DNA of 16,363 nucleotides from NCBI GenBank assembly GCA_030037185.1, contig JASHRR010000560.1, positions 1-16,363 on the forward strand. Direction: 5' to 3'. The position numbers and the translations under genes were made by a program. A model generated the notes under the pieces. That model did no database searches and was not told the DNA's origin. It worked only from the letters and a program-made list of their open reading frames with translations. Source of the DNA: Xanthobacteraceae bacterium. Its GTDB lineage: Bacteria; Pseudomonadota; Alphaproteobacteria; Rhizobiales; Xanthobacteraceae. Below are positions 15,956 to 16,363 of the stretch, one piece after another; position 1 is the stretch's first letter, and every line of letters starts with the position of its first letter.

Positions 15956-16363
15956 GATAGCGACGAATCGGCCGCAGCGCAATCCGACAGAAGCGATGGC
16001 TTTGGTAATCGCCTCGCCCGCCCAAGCAGCTGTTGAATCGGGCTGCAGGGCGCCTTGCCCTCAAGCGCTGCCGCGATCTCAAGCCGGTCCGGTCTCGGGC
16101 ACCGGCAATGAAATTCCGGGCGAGCGCAGTTCGATCACCTCGTCGACCGATCGAATCTTGCTCCTGCGCATAATCCGTATCTCGGGCAAAAGCGGTCACC
16201 TCGACAGCGCCCTGCGAGAGGAATCGAATGGTGCGAATGTCTTGCTCCTTCGACTAGAGCGAGCGATGATCGAAATGACGAGGGACGTCCGATCCCTATC
16301 GGATACGCGAAGGCCGAGCGCTGGCAGTGCCGCCCACGGAGCCTTGAATGCTCCAGGACCGCG
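15956..16363. other. Stretch without a supported gene upstream of purS
   Basis: Both strands were read and no known protein or RNA was recognised. The only suggestive items on the minus strand are a 30-codon ATG frame (16079-16171) ending VIELRSPGISLPVPETGPA, and, in the other two frames, unrelated open stretches that overlap it. None has a ribosome binding site. The stretch may hold the promoter of the purSQL operon or a degraded gene. Confidence 0.4.

Noticed and set aside
15936..16199. 87-codon minus-strand frame upstream of purS
   Set aside because: It is Arg-rich, resembles nothing known, overlaps the purS start and competes with equally poor frames in the same stretch. It is not purC.

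Overview
The window looks like chromosomal DNA of an alphaproteobacterium of the order Hyphomicrobiales (Rhizobiales), close to Bradyrhizobium/Xanthobacteraceae in style. The reasons are high GC with GC-rich third codon positions, a typical alphaproteobacterial ribosomal protein S4, and the rhizobial order purS-purQ-purL-bolA-grxD read on the minus strand. This assignment comes from reading protein sequences by eye, without database searches.

Left edge (1-1305): the 3' end of an IS5/IS427-group transposase with its right terminal repeat, then about 1.1 kb of decayed DNA. That stretch holds a short helical ORF, a probably frameshifted small gene, and an orphan minus-strand terminator-like hairpin. 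Just before the first intact gene are a 12-bp tandem repeat and three ACAGGAC-type half-sites that could be regulatory.

Aromatic block (1306-6804, plus strand): a phthalate-4,5-dioxygenase-type Rieske oxygenase, a BenD-like cis-dihydrodiol dehydrogenase, a two-domain 3-dehydroshikimate dehydratase/4-hydroxyphenylpyruvate-dioxygenase-like protein (QuiC type), and a FUSC-family membrane protein. The first two would convert an aromatic acid to a cis-diol and then to a catechol. The third makes protocatechuate from 3-dehydroshikimate in its known relatives. The fourth resembles aromatic-acid exporters. No electron-transfer reductase and no regulator are visible.

Periplasmic block (6810-10398, minus strand): an orphan E2-fold acyltransferase without a lipoyl domain, a secreted c-type cytochrome with one C-terminal haem site, and two tandem paralogous secreted proteins of unknown function that share a PRTADGxPDLxGxW motif. 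A strong palindrome lies between the cytochrome and the paralogue pair.

Housekeeping block (10399-16363): a possible small ORF, rpsD behind a consensus-like promoter and a roughly 200-nt leader holding hairpins and a G-quadruplex motif, then convergent grxD, bolA, purL, purQ and purS. No purC lies within the 424 nt upstream of purS, and that right-hand end has no gene I can support.

The two parts most likely to hold undescribed biology are the mixed aromatic cluster and the secreted paralogue pair with its cytochrome.
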